NCBI RefSeq assembly: GCF_024159265.1
Contig: NZ_JAMYWY010000001.1
Coordinates: forward strand, 2,604,001-2,668,000
Length of the DNA stretch: 64,000 bases
Reading direction: 5' to 3'
Origin: Paenibacillus sp. 1781tsa1
GTDB taxonomy: Bacteria > Bacillota > Bacilli > Paenibacillales > Paenibacillaceae
Shown: positions 41,512-51,409 of the stretch, in pieces
How positions within the stretch are numbered: the stretch's first letter is position 1
How the letters are laid out: every line of letters begins with the position of its first letter
Translations under genes and position numbers: made by a program
Notes under the pieces: generated by a model
Database searches by the model: none
The model's input: the letters and a program-made list of their open reading frames with translations, nothing else
Told to the model about the DNA's origin: nothing

Positions 41512-43358
41512 CGGTTAACCTCCTTGCTTCTGGGGATACGAATCATAAATGTGCTTCCTTCCATATACGTACTTTCCATTTCAACGCCATAAGCTGGTCC
41601 GAAATAAAGCCGAATCCGGTGATGTACATTGAGCAGACCGAATCCGCCTTCCTGCTCGTCATCTTGGGGGGAACGGGAACCTGCCGGTTTCTCCAGCTCT
41701 TCACGTAATTGAGCCAATCGATCCGCAGACATGCCGATTCCGTTGTCTTGTACGGTGAGAATGATGCTATTTTCCTCAATATATCCGTGGATGGATATAC
41801 GCCCTTGACCGCGTTTGTTCTTGATCCCATGATATAGCGCGTTTTCAATCAAGGGCTGCAGTGTCATCTTCAAAATGGGATAATCCTGAAGCTCACGGTC
41901 AACGCTGATCTCGTAGGTGAGAATATCGTGGTACCTCATCTGTTGAATGACCAAGTAACTTCGCGCATGCTCAAGCTCGGTTTGAATGGATACCCAGTCA
42001 AATCCTTTGTTCAGACTCAAACGAAAGAACTTCGAGAGGGCCTGCACAAGTTTGATTACATTTTCTTTTTTCTCTGCTTCCGCCATCCATAGAATGGATT
42101 CCAACGTGTTATAGAGGAAGTGAGGGTTGATCTGAGCTTGCAGCGTACGTAGTTCAGCTATTTTCACCTGTTCATTCTCTCGAATACTCTTTTCGATTAA
42201 TGTTTTGAGCTTATCCAGCATCACATTGAAGCTTTTGCCCAGATCAGCAATTTCGTCCGAGCCGTGTGGTGTGACTTTGGCCTCCAAGTAACCGTTTGCA
42301 GCTTTACGCATCTTGTTCATCAGAATCCGGATGGGAAGAATCAGTCGATTATTCAGGAAAAAATATAATGATATTGCAAAGAAGGCACTTAACAAAACCG
42401 TGATGATGATCAATTGGCGAATGCTATTGGCTTCTGCAATGATTTCCTGATAAGGAGCTACCCCGATCATTTTCCATCCGGTCTGTTTGGAGGTGCTGTA
42501 TACAACGAATTGCGGCTTGGATCCTGCGGACAGGATAAAGCTGTCATGCTGCAAATGTAAGGGGATTGATCGGATCTGATCCATCATGGTTACGGATGCC
42601 GGGGTGGCATTCGGCCTGAAAAGAGTATTTCCGTGTTGATCACTGATGTAGAAAAAACCTGAATCCTTAATGGGGGTGCTCGTCAAAAAATCATCAATAA
42701 ACGAATCATTCAAATCAATTACGATAAATCCGATGACCTCGTGCGTGATTCGTTCTTTGACTGTGGTTATAATTGAAAGCGCATTCTGTTTAGGGTAAGC
42801 AAATCCATCCAGCCTGTTGTATTCAGCATAGGCTGCAGAATGAGGGATGCGCAGAATGGCATCCGGATACTGTATCAGATACTTGAAGTACGGGTTACGC
42901 AGCGGATTCCGTTCCAGCTTGAACACGCCTTTTCGTTCACTTATGCCTTTTCCATAGAAATTCACGAATGAGATATTAAGTACCTTGTCATACTTGTAGG
43001 TTTCCCGATAAAGGTTGTATGTCTGAAGGATGGCTTTGGCTTCCGGGTAGGACTCCGATTGAGAATACAGGTATTGAAGCACTTGCGGATTCTTGCCCAG
43101 TTCGAGCAACCGTTCCGTATCCTCAAACAAGATATCAATGTTCCTGGCAAGCTGGTCGGCGACCAGTTGTGTCGAGGCCTTGTTATGATTGGATACAACC
43201 GTATAGGATTTGTGGTAAGAGATCAATCCAACCACGATCAGTGGTACTGAACTGAGGATGATAAACATGCTGAGTAATTTAAGCCTGAGGCTTGAAGCAA
43301 TCCACTGAATGAGTTTCAACGTATTCCACTCCATCTGAAGGGATCGAAAATGTACCAT
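41508..43358 (-). CDS. Sensor histidine kinase, YesM type
   Basis: This is a 616-residue membrane kinase. Helix ~30-50, extracellular dCache-like sensor (~55-310), helix ~315-335, HAMP domain (NKMRKAANGYLEAKV), His_kinase motif QINPHFLYNTLESILWM with the phospho-acceptor His, and an ATPase domain (ENALYHGIKNK, DNGIGMS, GFGLLNV). The start is unclear: ATG 43,358 lies directly downstream of a TATACT box and has no ribosome site, and ATG 43,334 is an alternative. It probably senses a sugar together with the binding protein at 38,955. Confidence 0.88.
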   Translation of the reverse strand: MVHFRSLQMEWNTLKLIQWIASSLRLKLLSMFIILSSVPLIVVGLISYHKSYTVVSNHNKASTQLVADQLARNIDILFEDTERLLELGKNPQVLQYLYSQSESYPEAKAILQTYNLYRETYKYDKVLNISFVNFYGKGISERKGVFKLERNPLRNPYFKYLIQYPDAILRIPHSAAYAEYNRLDGFAYPKQNALSIITTVKERITHEVIGFIVIDLNDSFIDDFLTSTPIKDSGFFYISDQHGNTLFRPNATPASVTMMDQIRSIPLHLQHDSFILSAGSKPQFVVYSTSKQTGWKMIGVAPYQEIIAEANSIRQLIIITVLLSAFFAISLYFFLNNRLILPIRILMNKMRKAANGYLEAKVTPHGSDEIADLGKSFNVMLDKLKTLIEKSIRENEQVKIAELRTLQAQINPHFLYNTLESILWMAEAEKKENVIKLVQALSKFFRLSLNKGFDWVSIQTELEHARSYLVIQQMRYHDILTYEISVDRELQDYPILKMTLQPLIENALYHGIKNKRGQGRISIHGYIEENSIILTVQDNGIGMSADRLAQLREELEKPAGSRSPQDDEQEGGFGLLNVHHRIRLYFGPAYGVEMESTYMEGSTFMIRIPRSKEVNR

Positions 43359-43501
43359 TAGTATAACATGATTTTTTAATATTTAAGAGAATCACTAAAT
43401 ACTACACCATTAAACAAAGAAATTACACGTTTTAGATCTTCGTTTTTGAAATTGCTAAATTATTACATTAAAAAAACAAGATACTCCATATAAGCTCGAA
43501 A

Positions 43502-43518
43502 TGAAAGCGTTCTATAAT
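43502..43518 (+). promoter_or_regulatory. Cre-like operator overlapping the transporter -10 box
   Basis: TGAAAGCGTTCTAT matches the cre consensus in its first twelve positions and overlaps TATAAT at 43,513-43,518. CcpA bound here would block transcription of the sugar transporter when glucose is present (inference). Confidence 0.5.
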
Positions 43519-43561
43519 GTGATCACACCACAAGGTGAAATGAAAAAGGGAGGATCACAAC

Positions 43562-44584
43562 ATGCGAACCAAAAAAAAGTGGGGACTTGCCATAACATTG
43601 GCTATGGTGATGCTGGTTAGCTCGGCATGTACCAGTACTAATGGAGGAGCAGGCTCTGATAATGAAACTTCAACAAGTGGCAATGGCGGTACACCTGCCA
43701 GCGCCAAAACAATTACGCTTGGTTTTTCGCAGGTTGGTGCGGAGAGTGGCTGGCGTTCGGCAAATACCAAGTCAATTCAGGATTCAGCCAAAGAAGCGGG
43801 TTATGATTTGAAATTCTCCGATGCGCAGCAGAAGCAGGAAAATCAGATTAAAGCGTTGCGATCCTTCATCCAGCAGAAAGTGACGGTGATTGCTTTTTCT
43901 CCTGTAGTGGAATCCGGTTGGGATACCGTATTGAAGGAAGCGAAGGATGCAGGCATTCCCGTAATTTTGACGGACCGTGCTGTGGATTCCCCGGATAAAA
44001 CCCTCTACAAAACCTTTATTGGCTCCGACTTCGTAGAAGAAGGACGCAAAGCAGGTCAGTGGCTTAATGACCAATATAAAGACACACAAGACGAGATCAA
44101 TATCGTAGAATTGCAGGGCACAACTGGCTCCGCACCAGCGAATGACCGTCAAGAGGGCTTTATGGAATTGATTGCTTCCAATCCAAAGCTTAAAGTAATC
44201 GCTTCACAATCGGGTGACTTTACACGTGCCAAAGGCAAAGAAGTCATGCAAGCTTTCCTCAAAGCACATAAAAAAATCGATGTCCTCTACGCACATAATG
44301 ACGATATGGCACTTGGTGCAATTCAGGCCATTGAAGCGGCAGGACTGAAACCAGGCGTAGATATCACCATTATCTCTGTTGATGCCGTGAAGGATGGGAT
44401 GCAGGCTGCTGCTGATGGCAAAATCAACTTTATCGTGGAATGTAATCCGTTGTTAGGACCTCAATTAATGGAAGCGGTTCAAGCGGTAGTGGACGGGAAA
44501 GACATCGAACCCCGAATCGTAACGGATGAGACAACGTTCACATCGGAGCAAGCCAAAGAAGCATTGCCAACACGCGAATATTAA
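43562..44584 (+). CDS. ytfQ: Sugar ABC transporter substrate-binding lipoprotein, YtfQ-like
   Basis: This is a 340-residue lipoprotein. The signal peptide ends with the lipobox VSSAC, followed by a Ser/Gly linker and a RbsB-type sugar-binding fold (ITLGFSQVGAESGWRSANTKSI, PVVESGWDTVLKEAKDAGIP, AHNDDMALGAIQAIEAAG, VECNPLLGPQLME). These blocks are typical of YtfQ, the galactofuranose-binding protein. GGGAGG precedes the ATG. It is the first gene of a transporter operon and a paralogue of the protein at 48,301. Confidence 0.88.
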   Translation: MRTKKKWGLAITLAMVMLVSSACTSTNGGAGSDNETSTSGNGGTPASAKTITLGFSQVGAESGWRSANTKSIQDSAKEAGYDLKFSDAQQKQENQIKALRSFIQQKVTVIAFSPVVESGWDTVLKEAKDAGIPVILTDRAVDSPDKTLYKTFIGSDFVEEGRKAGQWLNDQYKDTQDEINIVELQGTTGSAPANDRQEGFMELIASNPKLKVIASQSGDFTRAKGKEVMQAFLKAHKKIDVLYAHNDDMALGAIQAIEAAGLKPGVDITIISVDAVKDGMQAAADGKINFIVECNPLLGPQLMEAVQAVVDGKDIEPRIVTDETTFTSEQAKEALPTREY

Positions 44585-44605
44585 AAGCAGATTCGTATAA
44601 CACCG

Positions 44606-44648
44606 AAAAGTCATTTTTCGACCAGGCTGTCGCTAAATGACTTTTTTC
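44606..44648 (+). terminator. Intra-operon partial terminator
   Basis: AAAGTCATTT pairs with AAATGACTTT followed by TTTT, between the binding-protein gene and the ATPase gene. It would let the binding protein be made in excess over the membrane parts. Confidence 0.65.
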
Positions 44649-44669
44649 CATAACAAAGGAGAGGGTTAT

Positions 44670-46181
44670 ATGGCCGAGCAAGCACCCATTTTGCAAATGA
44701 CAGGTATCACCAAACAATTTCCCGGCGTTAAAGCGTTGTCCAGCGTCAGCTTTCGTTTGTTTCCGGGCGAGATTCATGCCTTGATGGGTGAGAATGGAGC
44801 AGGAAAGTCGACACTTATTAAAGTTCTGACGGGTGTTTATTCCATTGACGAAGGAACGGTAACGATGGGTCATCGCGAACTTTCCATTTCCGGTCCGCTC
44901 GAAGCACAGAAGGCGGGAATCAGTACCGTTTACCAGGAGGTTAATCTCTGCCCGAACTTAACGGTTGCTGAGAATATTTTTATCGGGCGGGAGCCGATGC
45001 GATTTGGCAAAATCAATTGGAAGCAAATGAACCAAGATGCGGAGAACCTGCTGCGAGACAGATTACATTTGTCCATCGATGTTAGGGCTCCTTTACAGAA
45101 TTACTCGGTCGCGATTCAACAACTGATTGCGATTGCAAGAGCACTCAGCATCTCGGCCAAAGTGCTCATACTGGATGAGCCTACATCCAGTCTGGACAAA
45201 AACGAAGTTCAGCAACTGTTTCGAATTATGCACAAATTAAAGAGTGAAGGTCTCGCCATTCTTTTTGTTACTCATTTTCTTGATCAGGTATACGAAATGT
45301 CGGATCGTCTAACGGTGCTCCGTAATGGGGAATTGGAAGGAGAGTACATAGCCGCAGAACTTCCACGCATGGAACTGGTGCTCAAGATGATCGGCAAGGA
45401 GCTTGAGGTGTTAGAGGAGCTTCCGAAGGAAACGGATGCTGCCCAGGCGGAGTCGGGAGAACTGTTAATTACCGCCAAGGCACTTGGACGAAAAGGCGCC
45501 ATTGAGCCGTTCGATCTGGACATTCGCAAGGGAGAAGTCGTGGGCTTGGCTGGGCTATTGGGATCTGGTCGTACCGAGATCGCTCGCCTCTTCTTTGGTG
45601 CAGATCGTTCGGACGAAGGCAAGCTGCTCGTTGTGGGTACAGGAAGTACGGTCAAGTCGCCGCGTCATGCGATTGATCAGAATATTGCCTTTTGCTCCGA
45701 GAACCGTAAAACCGAAGGCATCATCGATGATCTGACCATTCGGGAGAACATTATTCTGGCTTTACAGGCGACACGCGGCTGGTCCAAACCGATCTCACGC
45801 AAGAAGCAGGATGAGATCGCCGAAAAGTACATCAACCTGTTAAATATCCATCCCAAAAATCCAGAGCATTTAATTAAAAATCTGAGCGGCGGTAATCAGC
45901 AAAAGGTGTTGCTTGCCCGGTGGCTGCTGATGAACCCGGATCTGTTGATACTCGATGAACCTACGCGTGGCATTGATATTGGTGCAAAGACTGAAATACA
46001 GAAGCTGGTGCTCTCTCTGTCGAAGCAGGGCATGGCCGTGCTGTTCATTTCGTCCGAGTTGGAAGAAGTGATTCGTGTCAGCCAACGGATTGCCGTACTC
46101 CGGGACCGCAAAAAAGTGAAAGAACTCAGCGGGGAACAGATCCATCAACAGCAAATTATGAAAGCAATGGCAGGAGGTTAA
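44670..46181 (+). CDS. ytfR: Sugar ABC transporter ATPase, YtfR-like
   Basis: This is a 503-residue tandem ATPase of the RbsA/MglA type. Domain 1: Walker A GENGAGKST, signature-like NYSVAIQQLIAIARAL, Walker B LILDEPTSSLD. Domain 2: degenerate Walker A GLLGSGRTE, signature LSGGNQQKVLLARWL and LILDEPTRGID. AAAGGAGAGGG before ATG 44,670 sets the start. It energises uptake by the two permeases that follow. Confidence 0.92.
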   Translation: MAEQAPILQMTGITKQFPGVKALSSVSFRLFPGEIHALMGENGAGKSTLIKVLTGVYSIDEGTVTMGHRELSISGPLEAQKAGISTVYQEVNLCPNLTVAENIFIGREPMRFGKINWKQMNQDAENLLRDRLHLSIDVRAPLQNYSVAIQQLIAIARALSISAKVLILDEPTSSLDKNEVQQLFRIMHKLKSEGLAILFVTHFLDQVYEMSDRLTVLRNGELEGEYIAAELPRMELVLKMIGKELEVLEELPKETDAAQAESGELLITAKALGRKGAIEPFDLDIRKGEVVGLAGLLGSGRTEIARLFFGADRSDEGKLLVVGTGSTVKSPRHAIDQNIAFCSENRKTEGIIDDLTIRENIILALQATRGWSKPISRKKQDEIAEKYINLLNIHPKNPEHLIKNLSGGNQQKVLLARWLLMNPDLLILDEPTRGIDIGAKTEIQKLVLSLSKQGMAVLFISSELEEVIRVSQRIAVLRDRKKVKELSGEQIHQQQIMKAMAGG

Positions 46182-46185
46182 AGAG

Positions 46186-47229
46186 ATGGCGGGCAAGATG
46201 CGTAAACATCATTTGTTTTGGCCGTTATGTATGCTTGGTTTACTTTTAATCTTTAATTTGCTGTACTCTCCGGATTTCTTCTCCCTCGTTATGCGTGAAG
46301 GAAATCTGTATGGCAGCTTGATTGATATTCTCAATTTTGGAGCGCCTTTGATTCTGGTATCGATCGGCATGACACTGGTCATTGCGACCGGAGGCATCGA
46401 TTTGTCCGTGGGCTCCATTGTCGCGATCTCCGGTGCCGTAGCTTGTATGAGTATCAGCAGAGGAATAGACCAGAGTTCCTTGGGGCTTGTTTTGGGGGCA
46501 CTCGGATTATCGATGGGTCTCTCCCTGATCTTGGGCGTGTGGAACGGGGCGCTTGTTTCGATTGCCCGAATCCAGCCCATTATTGCAACGCTTATTCTGA
46601 TGGTAGCCGGACGTGGGATTGCACAATTGATTACGAGTGGACAGATTATTACGGTATCCAATGCAAACTACGCCTATATCGGGGCTGGTTCGCTTGCAGC
46701 ATTGCCTTTTTCCATCTTCATCGTATTAACAGTCCTGATTGTGGCCTCTCTGTTGACGAGAAAAACGGCACTGGGACTGTTTATCGAATCGGTCGGAAGT
46801 AACGCGAGCGCGAGCCGACTGGCAGGTATTCGTTCCAAAACGGTTATTCTCACAGTTTATGTCTTCTGTGGTCTGTGTGCCGGTATTGCTGGGCTTATTC
46901 TCAGCTCGAATGTATCCAGTGCGGATGGAAATAACGCGGGTCTGTGGTATGAACTCGATGCCATTCTTGCGGTAGTCATCGGGGGTACTTCGCTCAATGG
47001 TGGACGTTTCTATCTAATGGGTACCGTCGTTGGAGCGCTGATTATTCAAACCTTAACAACAACGATCTATATGATTGGCGTTCCGCCAGAAGTTACCTTG
47101 GTTGTTAAAGCTTTTGTTGTATTGGCCGTATGTTTGATTCAATCTGATTCCTTCCGCAATTCCATGGTGATCCGTTGGAAAAAACGGAAATATCCAGCCG
47201 AACAGGGGGTTAACCGCCATGTTTCTTAA
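46186..47229 (+). CDS. ytfT: Sugar ABC transporter permease, YtfT-like
   Basis: This is a 347-residue permease of the RbsC family with ~9-10 membrane helices. It has the conserved loop ATGGIDLSVGSIVAISGA and AVVIGGTSLNGGRFYLMGT. It starts 4 bases after the ATPase stop with AGGAGG, and overlaps the next permease by 11 bp. Confidence 0.9.
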   Translation: MAGKMRKHHLFWPLCMLGLLLIFNLLYSPDFFSLVMREGNLYGSLIDILNFGAPLILVSIGMTLVIATGGIDLSVGSIVAISGAVACMSISRGIDQSSLGLVLGALGLSMGLSLILGVWNGALVSIARIQPIIATLILMVAGRGIAQLITSGQIITVSNANYAYIGAGSLAALPFSIFIVLTVLIVASLLTRKTALGLFIESVGSNASASRLAGIRSKTVILTVYVFCGLCAGIAGLILSSNVSSADGNNAGLWYELDAILAVVIGGTSLNGGRFYLMGTVVGALIIQTLTTTIYMIGVPPEVTLVVKAFVVLAVCLIQSDSFRNSMVIRWKKRKYPAEQGVNRHVS

Positions 47230-48193
47230 TCGTAAGTATCTCCCGGTCTTTGTCACTTTCGGCTTGCTGGCCGTGATGTTTGCCATAGGGTCTTTCAGGT
47301 ACACGGGGTTCTTCTCCACACAGGTCCTGCTTAATCTTCTCATTGATAACGCATTTCTGATTATCACGGCAATTGGCATGACCTTTGTCATTGTATCAGG
47401 AGGAATCGACCTGTCGGTTGGTTCTGTCATAGCGCTGACAACCATTATTAGCGCAAGTCTGGTGGAGAAGCAGGGCTGGTCACCTGCCATCGTTATACCG
47501 ATGGTGCTTGTTATGGGTGCGTTATTTGGCACAGTCATGGGGGCTATAATTCATTATTTTAAAATTCAGCCCTTCATTGTGACGCTGGCCGGTATGTTTT
47601 TGGCGCGTGGGCTGTGTTATGTCATCAGTCTCGACACCATTACCATTACGAATCCATTTTACACACAGGTAGCACAGGCGAAAATTTCCCTGCCAGGGGG
47701 CAGCTTTGTCTCCATTAATGTGATTATTGCTCTGGTGATTCTACTGCTCGCGATCTACCTGGCACATTACACCCGGTTCGGGCGCAACGTTTACGCCCTC
47801 GGCGGAAGCGAGCAATCCGCGCTGCTCATGGGATTGCCGGTTGCACGTACCAAAATCCTGGTGTACACGTTCAGCGGTTTGTGCTCCGCGCTTGCCGGTG
47901 TCGTCTTCACCTTCTATATGTTATCGGGTTATGGATTACACGCCATGGGTCTTGAACTCGATACCATTGCGGCTGTTGTCATCGGAGGTACCTTGTTAAC
48001 AGGTGGTGTGGGGTACGTGGCGGGAACCTTTATTGGTGTATTGATCCAGGGAGCTATCCAAACTATAATTAGCTTCGAAGGTACGCTCAGCTCATGGTGG
48101 ACCAAGATTGTGATTGGGCTAATGCTGTTTGTTTTTATTTTGTTCCAACGACTGCTTAGCGGGCGGCGAGTATCCTCGAAATCACTGCATTAA
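47219..48193 (+). CDS. yjfF: Sugar ABC transporter permease, YjfF-like
   Basis: This is a 324-residue permease with the loop VSGGIDLSVGSVIALT and AVVIGGTLLTGGVGYVAGT. It matches YjfF, the second permease of the galactofuranose transporter. AGGGGG lies within the end of the previous gene. The two permeases probably form a heterodimer. Confidence 0.9.
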   Translation: MFLNRKYLPVFVTFGLLAVMFAIGSFRYTGFFSTQVLLNLLIDNAFLIITAIGMTFVIVSGGIDLSVGSVIALTTIISASLVEKQGWSPAIVIPMVLVMGALFGTVMGAIIHYFKIQPFIVTLAGMFLARGLCYVISLDTITITNPFYTQVAQAKISLPGGSFVSINVIIALVILLLAIYLAHYTRFGRNVYALGGSEQSALLMGLPVARTKILVYTFSGLCSALAGVVFTFYMLSGYGLHAMGLELDTIAAVVIGGTLLTGGVGYVAGTFIGVLIQGAIQTIISFEGTLSSWWTKIVIGLMLFVFILFQRLLSGRRVSSKSLH

Positions 48194-48300
48194 GTGGATC
48201 GAATGAAATGATAATGCACACAAATACCGAACAATTATATAACTAGATGTGCTCTGCATCGTTGGCAGCAGAGACTAACATGGAGATGGGGGATGCGTGA

Positions 48301-49356
48301 GTGAGAAGACATGTGAACGGGGTGTGTTTGTTCATACTGCTACTGCTGCTTGTCGGTTGTACAACACCTGAGTCTGAATCTGTGTCTCCTCCCATCTCGT
48401 CTAACAACTTGGAAACTCTCCCGTCTGTTGAGGAATGGATGGAATCAGCGGTTGCAAGGGATACCTCTACGAAACCAATTGTCCTGGGTTTTTCACAACT
48501 GGGCAGAGAGAGTGCCTGGCGTTTGGCCAACTCCACGTCTATTCGCACTGCTGCGGCTGAATCGGGAATCTCCCTTGTGATAAAAAATGCAGAACAGTCT
48601 CAGACGAAACAGTTCGAGGCTGTTCGGTCGTTCATCAGGCAAAAGGTGGATGTCATTGCCATTGCACCGGTCGTGGAATCGGGCTGGGACGGTATACTTC
48701 AGGAGGCCAAGGATGCAGGCATACCCGTAATCATTGTAGACCGGTCAGTCGATGTCCAAGACACTTCACTTTTTGTGACAACGATTGGATCGGACTTTTA
48801 TGAGGAAGGTGTGAAGGCGGGGAAGTACATTCAGGATCGGATGCGAAATCATCCGGGTACGATACGAATTGCCGAACTGCAAGGCACAAGTGGTTCTACG
48901 CCTTCCATCCAGCGTGGCGAGGGATTTAGAAGCATTTTCGACACCAGAGCAGATATCATCTTCTCACAAAGTGCTCCTGCCGATTTTACGGAGGCCAACG
49001 GGAAACAAGTGATGAAAGATTTCCTTCAGGTTACGGAAGAAGAAAGGCCGCAGGTTCTTTTTGCCCATAATGATGAAATGGCTTTTGGCGCCATTCAAGC
49101 GATCGAAGAAGCTGGGCTGAAGCCGGGAGAGGACATTATCATTGTCTCGGTGGACGGCTCCCGCAAAGCACTTGAAATTCTGGCGAGTGGGAAAATCAAC
49201 GCTGTCGTGGAATGTAACCCGCTGCTAGGTCCTCAGCTTATGCAGGCTACCAAAGAAATTATTGCAGGGCGTACACTCCCGAAGCGCATGGTGCCCCCGG
49301 AGGACATTTTTACACAGGAGAGTGCTAAACGGGAGATGTACAATCGGCGATTTTAG
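48301..49356 (+). CDS. Second YtfQ-like substrate-binding lipoprotein
   Basis: This is a 351-residue lipoprotein with lipobox LLVGC, clearly paralogous to the first binding protein (shared LGFSQ, PVVESGW, EAKDAGIP, IGSDF, HNDEMAFGAIQAIEEAGLKPG, VECNPLLGPQLM). It starts with GTG 48,301, with GGGGGA upstream. It lies 107 bp after the second permease, at the end of the same operon. It may widen the substrate range or serve a related sugar. Confidence 0.85.
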   Translation: MRRHVNGVCLFILLLLLVGCTTPESESVSPPISSNNLETLPSVEEWMESAVARDTSTKPIVLGFSQLGRESAWRLANSTSIRTAAAESGISLVIKNAEQSQTKQFEAVRSFIRQKVDVIAIAPVVESGWDGILQEAKDAGIPVIIVDRSVDVQDTSLFVTTIGSDFYEEGVKAGKYIQDRMRNHPGTIRIAELQGTSGSTPSIQRGEGFRSIFDTRADIIFSQSAPADFTEANGKQVMKDFLQVTEEERPQVLFAHNDEMAFGAIQAIEEAGLKPGEDIIIVSVDGSRKALEILASGKINAVVECNPLLGPQLMQATKEIIAGRTLPKRMVPPEDIFTQESAKREMYNRRF

Positions 49357-49483
49357 AGTACGTAAAAAAATAGAACATTTTGGATTAAATAGAATTTACT
49401 TTAAATATACTTATCGTTTATACTAAACTCACCATGAACTAAAGTTATATCTTTGAGAAAGGAGGCAGTAGTTTACCTTGAAA

Positions 49484-49497
49484 TGAAAGCGCTTTTT
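49484..49497 (+). promoter_or_regulatory. Cre-like operator before the deacetylase gene
   Basis: TGAAAGCGCTTTTT matches the symmetric cre consensus TGAAAGCGCTTTCA except the last two positions. It lies ~80 bp upstream of the start of the polysaccharide deacetylase. Confidence 0.5.
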
Positions 49498-49574
49498 TTC
49501 GAGGGTTGAACGTTGATAAAGAGAGGGAGTGTAGCAAGGTATTATGCTGTGAATAAATATGAGGAGGTAATATT

Positions 49575-50639
49575 ATGTTCAAAGGAAAGCTGGCAAAAGC
49601 GGTAATATCACTCGCACTCTTCAGTACATTGTTCTACATTCCGGCAGTGCCTGATGCTCATGCTGCGGACGCAGCCTGTCCAAATGGTTATGTAGGCTTG
49701 ACGTTTGATGATGGCCCATCTGGAAATACAACCAATATGCTTAACGCATTGAAACAGGCCGGTTTGCGGGCAACGATGTTCAATGTTGGACAAAATGCGC
49801 AAAATAATCAATCTCTGGTTACTGCACAGGTTGCAGCTGGCATGTGGATCGGCAATCATTCCTATACACATCCGAATATGACTACTTTAAACAGTTCTCA
49901 GATGTCGTCAGAGATTACACGGACACAGCAGACGATTCAGTCCATTACTGGAAGTTCACCTAAATTGTTCAGACCTCCTTACGGTGCGACAAATGCGACC
50001 TTGAAATCCGTTGTGAGCCAGAACGGGCTCACTGAAGTGCTGTGGAACGTAGATTCCCAAGACTGGAATGGCGCCAGTGCAACCCAGATTGTAGCGGCTG
50101 TGAACACCATGAAAAGTGGTGATGTCATTCTAATGCATGATCAGTACCAGACGACACTTCAGGCCATTCCGCAGATTGCACAAAATCTGAAGAATCGTGG
50201 CCTTTGCTCCGGCATGATCTCACCGGCGACAGGTCGGGCAGTTGCGCCTGATGGCGGCACCACCAATCCCCCAGGTACTTCAACAAAAGTGGAAGCTGAG
50301 AATATGACCAAAGGTGGCCAGTACACCGGGAATATAAGCTCCCCTTTCAATGGAGTAGTGCTGTATGCTAACAATGATTTGGTTAAATACACGCAGTATT
50401 TTGCAACGGGCACTCACAATTTTTCACTTCGTGGGGCTTCAAACAATGCCAATATGGCTAGAGTGGATTTGAAGATTGGCGGACAGACCAAGGGGACCTT
50501 TTACTTCGGAGGAAACAACCCAGCGGTGTATACGCTCAATAATGTTAGTCACGGCACCGGAAACCAGGAGATTCAGTTGGTTGTAACCGCAGATGACGGG
50601 ACATGGGACGTGTACATTGATTACTTGGAAATAAACTAA
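49575..50639 (+). CDS. Secreted polysaccharide deacetylase (CE4) with C-terminal carbohydrate-binding module
   Basis: This is a 354-residue precursor. The signal peptide is residues 1-~30 (ends AHA). The NodB domain at ~35-215 has motif 1 LTFDDGPSG, motif 2 GNHSYTHPN (metal His pair), motif 3 RPPYGATN, motif 4 VDSQDWN and motif 5 VILMHD. A Gly/Thr/Pro linker (DGGTTNPPGTSTK) follows, then a CBM6/35-like β-sandwich (VEAENMTKGGQYTGNIS ... WDVYIDYLEIN). It likely deacetylates xylan or chitin oligomers outside the cell. GAGGAGG precedes the ATG. Confidence 0.9.
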   Translation: MFKGKLAKAVISLALFSTLFYIPAVPDAHAADAACPNGYVGLTFDDGPSGNTTNMLNALKQAGLRATMFNVGQNAQNNQSLVTAQVAAGMWIGNHSYTHPNMTTLNSSQMSSEITRTQQTIQSITGSSPKLFRPPYGATNATLKSVVSQNGLTEVLWNVDSQDWNGASATQIVAAVNTMKSGDVILMHDQYQTTLQAIPQIAQNLKNRGLCSGMISPATGRAVAPDGGTTNPPGTSTKVEAENMTKGGQYTGNISSPFNGVVLYANNDLVKYTQYFATGTHNFSLRGASNNANMARVDLKIGGQTKGTFYFGGNNPAVYTLNNVSHGTGNQEIQLVVTADDGTWDVYIDYLEIN

Positions 50640-50670
50640 TTATCGCAGGGTTAATTGAAAAATGTACAGA

Positions 50671-50714
50671 GATGAAATCCCATTGGAAGGCCAATGGGAT
50701 TTCATCGTGTTTTT
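50671..50714 (+). terminator. Rho-independent terminator
   Basis: GATGAAATCCCATTGG-AAGG-CCAATGGGATTTCATC, a perfect 16-bp stem, then GTGTTTTT. Confidence 0.85.
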
Positions 50715-50826
50715 GGACATTTTGTAATACAAAAGTGGAAGGGAAACATTTATAATGGATGAAATGTGGACAGGGAAAATTTGGTGTGTATTGAAACCAT
50801 TTGTTTATTAGGAGTGGATTGATCCA

Positions 50827-51354
50827 ATGATCATTATGATTAACGGCGCGTTTGGTTCGGGGAAAACTTCGGCAGCAAAAGCACTTCAACCTTTAATTTC
50901 CAACAGTATGATCTATGATCCAGAAGAAATTGGTTATATGCTGAGAAAACTTCTCCCGGAGAATTATAGAGAGGAGAATGAACGGACGGATGATTTTCAA
51001 GATATTGAGCTATGGAGAATTCTAACTGTAAAGACAGCGAAAGAGGTTAAATAGAAATACAACAAACACTTAATCATCCCCATGACCATCTATAAAGAGG
51101 AAAACTTTCATTGCATCTATAACGGGTTGAAGGAGATCGATCAGGACATTCATCATTTTTGCCTAATGGCTACAGAAGAGACGATATATCATCGTTTGGC
51201 TAAACGCGGAGATGAACATGGAGGCTGGCAGTATCAACAAGCACCCAAGTGTGTTGAAGCTTTCAAGAATGAACAATTTCAAACCCACATTGTTACCGAC
51301 CATCTGGAGACCAATGAAATCATAGAACTCATATTGACGAAGGTCCTAAAATAA
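50827..51354 (+). pseudogene. P-loop nucleotide-binding protein gene broken by a nonsense codon
   Basis: ATG 50,827 begins a frame with Walker A MINGAFGSGKTSAA and the continuation MIYDPEEIGYMLRKLLPE. TAG at 51,052-51,054 stops it after KEVK. The same frame then continues without shift as KYNKHLIIPMTIYKEENF... to 51,354, as expected for an intact relative of ~175 residues. A single base change explains it, unless it is a sequencing error. Confidence 0.75.
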
Positions 51355-51409
51355 GAGCAGAAGTTATATGGGAAGATCTGTATAATGAACAGAAGAGGAT
51401 GGACGGTAA

